Source: Gallionellales bacterium RIFCSPLOWO2_02_FULL_57_47 (GTDB taxonomy: Bacteria > Pseudomonadota > Gammaproteobacteria > Burkholderiales > Gallionellaceae). Taken from it: a stretch of DNA of 49,048 nucleotides. Below, in pieces: positions 45,518-49,048 of this stretch. The stretch is from assembly GCA_001801175.1 (NCBI GenBank), contig MGWZ01000085.1, positions 1-49,048 on the forward strand, written 5' to 3'. The position numbers and the translations under genes were made by a program. The notes beneath the pieces were generated by a model. That model was not told the origin of the DNA and did not search any database. It saw only the letters and a list, made by a program, of their open reading frames with translations. Position 1 is the first letter of the stretch. Every line of letters starts with the position of its first letter.

Positions 45518-45523
45518 ATTATA
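45518..45523 (-). promoter_or_regulatory. Consensus -10 (TATAAT) directly before copA
   Basis: Reading the minus strand, TATAAT is followed by six bases and then the copA ATG. A start site seven bases after the -10 would fall on the A of the ATG, giving a leaderless mRNA. The -35 is not clear (GACACC at a 17-base spacing). Confidence 0.4.
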
Positions 45524-45552
45524 TGCCCATCTTGCCGGGAGGTGTCCGGGCG

Positions 45553-45587
45553 AAAAAAAGCCCGATAGGCAAAATGGTTATCGGGCT
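45553..45587 (-). terminator. Intrinsic terminator after the DUF2892 gene
   Basis: On the minus strand AGCCCGATA pairs perfectly with TATCGGGCT around an 11-base loop, followed by seven T residues. It lies 29 bases past the stop of the DUF2892 gene and separates it from copA. Confidence 0.88.
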
Positions 45588-45615
45588 AATGGGAGAGGAG
45601 GAATAATGATTCTTG

Positions 45616-45807
45616 CTATTTCTTCATCGGGCAGGTGCTCACGCCGAAAATTGTATAGGCTGGACAATATCCTATGGCGCCGGTCAGCAAAGGTATTATG
45701 CCTATCCAGCCCCACATACCAACCGTGCCTGTCGCGGCCAGTGTGATCAACGCCAAGCCGGCAATCACGCGCAATACGCGGTCAATTGTTCCTTCGTTCA
45801 GTTTCAT
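45616..45807 (-). CDS. DUF2892 (YgaP-like) inner-membrane protein
   Basis: A 63-aa protein with two transmembrane helices (~15-30, 33-48). MKLNEGTIDRVLRVIAGLAL and GYCPAYTIFGVSTCPMKK are diagnostic of DUF2892, the membrane part of YgaP. The two C-terminal cysteines (YCPAY and TCP) are conserved in the family. Homologues often accompany sulfur-related rhodaneses (recollection); no rhodanese is here. A CRP-type palindrome lies 61-78 bases before the start and the Crp/Fnr gene is immediately upstream, which suggests direct control. Ends in a clear terminator. Confidence 0.9.
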   Translation of the reverse strand: MKLNEGTIDRVLRVIAGLALITLAATGTVGMWGWIGIIPLLTGAIGYCPAYTIFGVSTCPMKK

Positions 45808-45867
45808 TTTGAACCCCTATGTATGAATCAGCGAGGTCTGCAGGTTAGATAAATCGCGTCTCGGTGT

Positions 45868-45885
45868 CTGTGATGAAGATCACAG
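45868..45885. promoter_or_regulatory. CRP/FNR-type operator upstream of the DUF2892 gene
   Basis: CTGTGAT-GAAG-ATCACAG is a perfect 7-4-7 dyad and contains TGTGATGAAGATCACA, an exact match to the E. coli CRP consensus TGTGA-N6-TCACA. Located between the Crp/Fnr gene and the DUF2892 gene, centred about 69 bases before the latter's ATG. Confidence 0.75.
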
Positions 45886-45947
45886 AGAGTACAAGGAAAG
45901 ATGTTCTAGGAAGAAGATCTGCCGGTGCAGTTCCCGGCAGCACTCTG

Positions 45948-46613
45948 TCAAAGCTCGGCAAACTTCCTGAGGGATGCCGTGTCGGTGACTTCGATTTGCT
46001 CGCGCCCCAGCTTCACCCATCCCTGTTCGGCAAAGCCTTTAAGCAAACGGCTGACGATTTCCCTTGCGCTGCCAAGTTCGTCGGCCAGGGCTTGATGGGT
46101 GGTGTGCAGCGGGTTGGATTTGCTGACGATCAGCCTGGCGAGGCGCTGGTCGAGCTTCTGGAAAGCTACCGCAGAAACCAGTTGCATCAGGTCAGTGAGC
46201 CGGTCGGAAAACAGCAGGAACACGTAATTGCGAAAAGCTTCGTGTTTGCCGAACAAGGTATGGAAAGAGGTGGCGGGCAGCAGCACCATTTCCAGGGCTT
46301 CCTCGCTGACGCCGCGTGCCTGATAGCGGGTATGGCCGAGCAGGCAGCTGCTGGTGAGTATGCAGCTTTCGCCCGGCAACACGCGATACAGCTGCAACTC
46401 GCGCCCGTTTGGCGCAGCCTTGATGACGCGGATGCTGCCGGATAGCAGCAACGGGAAACCCTGGCAGGGCTGGTTCTCATCGAATACCACCGTCCCCGCC
46501 GGGACATGCATCGTACTTGCAGATGCATGCAGGGATTCGCGCTCTGCAGCAGGCAACTCGCGCAGCATCGGATATTGCTGCAGCAGGCGGGATTGGGTGT
46601 CGTTATCAAGCAT
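45948..46613 (-). CDS. Crp/Fnr family transcriptional regulator
   Basis: A 221-aa regulator. The cyclic-nucleotide-binding-like beta barrel spans ~residues 20-120 (PAGTVVFDENQPCQGFPLLL, GSIRVIKAAPNGRELQLYRV, PGESCILTSSCLLGH), then the dimer helix (FSDRLTDLMQLVSAVAFQKL) and a Crp-type HTH (THQALADELGSAREIVSRLL). It lacks the N-terminal cysteine cluster of FNR, so it is not an oxygen-sensing FNR; the Cys-x5-Cys in ESCILTSSCL where CRP binds cAMP phosphate is unusual and could sense redox or metal (inference). Downstream of lysS by 39 bases and upstream of the DUF2892 gene. Confidence 0.9.
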   Translation of the reverse strand: MLDNDTQSRLLQQYPMLRELPAAERESLHASASTMHVPAGTVVFDENQPCQGFPLLLSGSIRVIKAAPNGRELQLYRVLPGESCILTSSCLLGHTRYQARGVSEEALEMVLLPATSFHTLFGKHEAFRNYVFLLFSDRLTDLMQLVSAVAFQKLDQRLARLIVSKSNPLHTTHQALADELGSAREIVSRLLKGFAEQGWVKLGREQIEVTDTASLRKFAEL

Positions 46614-46652
46614 GGCAGTTCAACGCGGCTTCACCGGTGAAGTGACGTTGGA

Positions 46653-48221
46653 TCATTCCGGCCGCATGTGCGGGAACAAAATTACATCGCGTATGCTGGC
46701 GCTGTCGGTGAGCAGCATCACCAGGCGGTCGATGCCGATTCCTTCGCCGGCGGTCGGTGGCAAGCCGTATTCCAGCGCACGCACATAATCGTTGTCCTTG
46801 AACATCGCTTCCTCGTCGCCGGCATCCTTCGCAGCGACTTGGGCATCAAAGCGCGCGGCCTGGTCTTCCGCATCGTTTAATTCGGAGAAGCCGTTGGCGA
46901 TTTCGCGCCCGACGATGAATAGCTCGAAGCGCTCGGTAATCTCCGGGTTTATATCGCTGCTGCGCGCCAGCGGCGAGACCTCGATGGGGTAATTGACAAT
47001 GAAGGTCGGCTCGAACAGGTGGGCCTCTGCAAGCTCCTCGAACAACGAGAGTTGCAGCCCGCCGACGCCGTCTTGCGGTTTATATTTAGCCTTCAGGTCT
47101 TGCAGTTCGTTGATCAGAAAGTCGCGGTCGTTCAGCTGCGCATCGGTGAATTGCGGATGGTATTTCTGGATTGACTGCACCATCGTCAGGCGGTGGAACG
47201 GCTTGCCCAGGTCCAGCTCTTTGCCCTGGTAGGTGATCAGCGTTGTGCCCAATACTTTCTGCGCCACTTCACGAAACAGGCTCTCGCTGAAATCCATCAG
47301 GTATTTGTAATCGCGATACGCCTCGTAGAATTCCAGCATGGTGAATTCCGGGTTGTGTCGCGTGGACAGCCCCTCGTTGCGGAAATTGCGGTTTACCTCG
47401 AATACCTTCTCGAAGCCGCCCACCACCAGGCGCTTCAGGTACAGTTCCGGTGCGATGCGCAGATACATTTTCATGTCCAGCGCGTTATGGTGCGTCTCGA
47501 ACGGCTTGGCCGCCGCGCCGCCGGGGATCGGGTGCATCATCGGCGTTTCCACTTCCAGATAGCCGTTGCGGATGAAAAATTCGCGTATCGTCTGAATGAT
47601 TCTGGTGCGCGTCATGAACACCTTGCGCGCTTCTTCGTTGGTGATCAGGTCGAGGTACCTCTGGCGGTATTTCTGCTCCTGATCGGAAAGGCCGTGGAAC
47701 TTTTCCGGCAGCGGGCGCAATGCCTTGGTCAGCAGGCGTACCTGCGAAACACGCACGGAAAGCTCGCCGGTCTTGGTCTTGAACAGCACGCCCACAGCAC
47801 CGAGGATGTCGCCGAGGTCGTGATGCTTGAATGCGTTATGCGCTTCTTCCCCAGTGTCGTTGTTGCTGATGAACAGCTGGATGCGTCCGCTCATGTCCTG
47901 TACCGTGGCAAAGCTGGCTTTGCCCATTACGCGCTTCAACATCATGCGCCCTGCCACAGCAGCATGAACCTGCGCGGCCTCCAGATCATCGTGGCTCATA
48001 TCGCCGTAAGTGCTGTGCAGGTCTGCGGACAGGTTTTTGCGCTCGAAATCGTTCGGGTATGCCACGCCTTCTTTGCGCAACGCAGCAAGCTTTGCGCGGC
48101 GCTCGGCGATGATCTGGTTATGACTTTGGCCGTCACTTTGCGGCTTAACATCGGCTTCGCCGATATTTGCCTTCTCCGAAATTGCATTTTGGTCTTGGAT
48201 TGGGGAGTTAGTTTTGTTCAT
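46653..48221 (-). CDS. lysS: Lysyl-tRNA synthetase (class II)
   Basis: Charges tRNA-Lys. 522 aa: N-terminal OB-fold anticodon domain ([20 protein letters not shown]), class II motif 1 near [20 protein letters not shown], motif 2 [20 protein letters not shown] and motif 3 [13 protein letters not shown]. The first ~28 residues ([20 protein letters not shown] and following) precede the usual [13 protein letters not shown] start and look like a disordered extension. The start lies 8 bases after a vapC remnant, so its promoter must be inside or above that remnant. Confidence 0.97.
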   Translation of the reverse strand: MNKTNSPIQDQNAISEKANIGEADVKPQSDGQSHNQIIAERRAKLAALRKEGVAYPNDFERKNLSADLHSTYGDMSHDDLEAAQVHAAVAGRMMLKRVMGKASFATVQDMSGRIQLFISNNDTGEEAHNAFKHHDLGDILGAVGVLFKTKTGELSVRVSQVRLLTKALRPLPEKFHGLSDQEQKYRQRYLDLITNEEARKVFMTRTRIIQTIREFFIRNGYLEVETPMMHPIPGGAAAKPFETHHNALDMKMYLRIAPELYLKRLVVGGFEKVFEVNRNFRNEGLSTRHNPEFTMLEFYEAYRDYKYLMDFSESLFREVAQKVLGTTLITYQGKELDLGKPFHRLTMVQSIQKYHPQFTDAQLNDRDFLINELQDLKAKYKPQDGVGGLQLSLFEELAEAHLFEPTFIVNYPIEVSPLARSSDINPEITERFELFIVGREIANGFSELNDAEDQAARFDAQVAAKDAGDEEAMFKDNDYVRALEYGLPPTAGEGIGIDRLVMLLTDSASIRDVILFPHMRPE

Positions 48222-48228
48222 TGCAAGT

Positions 48229-48671
48229 TCAATCGTTAAAGTAATGAATAATCATGTCCAGCCGGGCAGCATCTGTCAGAATGCGGCCCGAGGGGGCAAA
48301 CCGCGAAATACTCAAGGATGATGCGGACGCAACATGCAAGGCCTCCACGGCGCGCAACGATACCGTTTCGACTTGGCGAATCAATTCGCGCGCCAAATCG
48401 AACGCCAGGCGGTTAATTCAGGCATACCGGAAAAATCTTTCCACCAACTGTACTGTGTGGCGAATTTATGCCCGTCCAGAAACCGGTAACGCACATTTGG
48501 TCTGTATGCGCGTTCGCGATGGCGCAATCCCATTCCAGCATGGCAAGTCCGTTCAATACCAGCTGCGCATCACCGGTTAGAAATGCTTCCACTTCGTTGG
48601 AATTGGATTCGGAAACATACCACTTGATCAGCGCGCTGGTTGTCCACTTGCAGCGCATTGTACACCAGCAT
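48229..48671 (-). pseudogene. Decayed vapC (PIN-domain ribonuclease toxin)
   Basis: The pieces of a PIN toxin are visible in different frames. ATG CTG GTG TAC at 48671 gives MLVY; after 12 extra bases and one extra A, the frame continues as TSALIKWYVSESNSNEVEAF and LAMLEWDCAIA (active-site Asp lost at the insertion). The C-terminal half is in another frame: AFDLARELIRQVETVSLRAV, then EALHVASAS and [16 protein letters not shown], ending in TGA at 48229-48231. Total length (443 bases) fits a VapC of ~140 residues, so it is a whole gene broken by several indels. A 46-codon frame at 48628-48768 (MKPKPKARSLKRLRDTNAYQ) overlapping its start may be the remnant of the antitoxin, but I do not recognise it. 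Confidence 0.72.
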
Positions 48672-49036
48672 CGCGGTCTCCCCTGATCAAAAACATTGCT
48701 GCCAGTTTCTGATAAGCGTTGGTGTCTCGCAACCGCTTGAGTGAGCGTGCCTTGGGCTTGGGTTTCATCGGCAGGATGCGCGCAACCGGCTCACATGGGC
48801 AAACAACCCACCCCCTTTATTGGCGGCAAACATGCGCTCTGGAGGGCTCAAACTTTAGCGGGCTACACGGATAGCAAGGGTTGTCATGAGGTTAATCTCC
48901 TGCGGCAAAACGTGGCACGAATTATCTTGCGCCTGTATTCTGCGAATACATATGAAACTGTGTATCGAATTGAGCTTCCCCCGAAAAATCGTCTTCCAAG
49001 GGTGACGTAAAATTAGTGATCCCATTGGAAAGGAAG
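48672..49036. other. 365-base stretch with no convincing intact gene
   Basis: On the minus strand it contains the upstream part of a 46-codon frame that may be an antitoxin remnant. The plus strand has only a non-conserved frame. The single clear structure is an inverted repeat at 48934-48950, and the right end holds a ribosome-binding site for the gene starting at 49037. Confidence 0.55.
48934..48950. promoter_or_regulatory. Perfect inverted repeat upstream of the rightmost gene
   Basis: TGTATTC-TGC-GAATACA is a 7-3-7 dyad centred about 95 bases before the ATG at 49037. It may be an operator for the gene that begins there. No T-run follows. Confidence 0.4.
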
Positions 49037-49048
49037 ATGATGAAAATA
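49037..49048 (+). CDS. First codons of a gene cut by the window edge
   Basis: GGAAAGGAAG is directly followed by ATGATGAAAATA, giving MMKI and then the window end. The ribosome-binding site suits the ATG at 49040 better than that at 49037. Nothing can be said about the product. Confidence 0.5.

Noticed and set aside
48430-48590. A second gene in an alternative minus-strand frame (segment like GHKFATQYSWWKDFSGMPEL)
   Set aside because: Looks protein-like but has no start or ribosome-binding site and lies within the broken vapC; more likely the result of its frameshifts.
48741-49010. 89-codon plus-strand frame near the right end
   Set aside because: No ribosome-binding site, no recognisable sequence, and it runs against the probable antitoxin remnant.

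Overview
The window is a 49 kb stretch of chromosome from a betaproteobacterium. The gene order leuC-leuD-leuB-asd-fimV-truA-trpF-trpB-trpA-accD-folC-dedD-cvpA-purF-metZ is the classical betaproteobacterial biosynthetic cluster. Overall character (moderate GC, dense housekeeping genes, many small palindromic repeats) fits Nitrosomonadales, perhaps a Gallionellaceae-like organism; that placement is inference from memory, not from a search. No tRNA, rRNA, CRISPR array, prophage or intact insertion sequence is visible.

Layout. Positions 1-342 hold a partial gene and a 75-residue protein, both on the minus strand. Positions 343-8961 are a minus-strand fatty-acid oxidation operon read as fadE, short-chain dehydrogenase, acyl-CoA ligase, thioesterase, then a FadB/FadN-type hydratase-dehydrogenase; no thiolase is present. 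Positions 9124-14173 carry minus-strand genes: an isoprenylcysteine methyltransferase-like membrane protein, a conserved hypothetical, radA, a lipoprotein, a small membrane protein and an HD/PDE-like phosphohydrolase. Positions 14415-32473 are the plus-strand leu/asd/fimV/truA/trp/acc/fol/pur/met cluster, largely tightly spaced or overlapping. It is followed by pncC, recA-recX and a DUF2442 protein. queF (minus) and smc (plus) are divergent. Then come a DUF4124 protein, an unrecognised 222-residue protein, trxB, mltB, an NlpC/P60 lipoprotein, the copper ATPase copA, a DUF2892 protein, a Crp/Fnr regulator and lysS. The right edge has a decayed vapC toxin gene and the first codons of a new gene.

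What stands out. Palindromic repeat modules sit in frame inside four conserved enzymes (FadB-like twice, acyl-CoA ligase, FadE, FolC) and also lengthen TruA/TrpF at their junction. The ligase and FadE inserts are homologous to each other (180 and 99 nt, both multiples of three) and encode the same peptide signature, HARSP..NPLP..GE.AN.SLREIC. This resembles the protein-coding palindromic elements known in Rickettsia, here in a betaproteobacterium. A second unusual pattern is an imperfect ~110-nt direct repeat flanking fimV, with hairpins that keep pairing despite base changes. A third is a GAAC-N4-GTTC palindrome, the Gram-positive style of LexA site, placed between the -35 and -10 of recA. 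A CRP-type palindrome lies upstream of the DUF2892 gene next to the Crp/Fnr gene, and copA may be transcribed without a leader.
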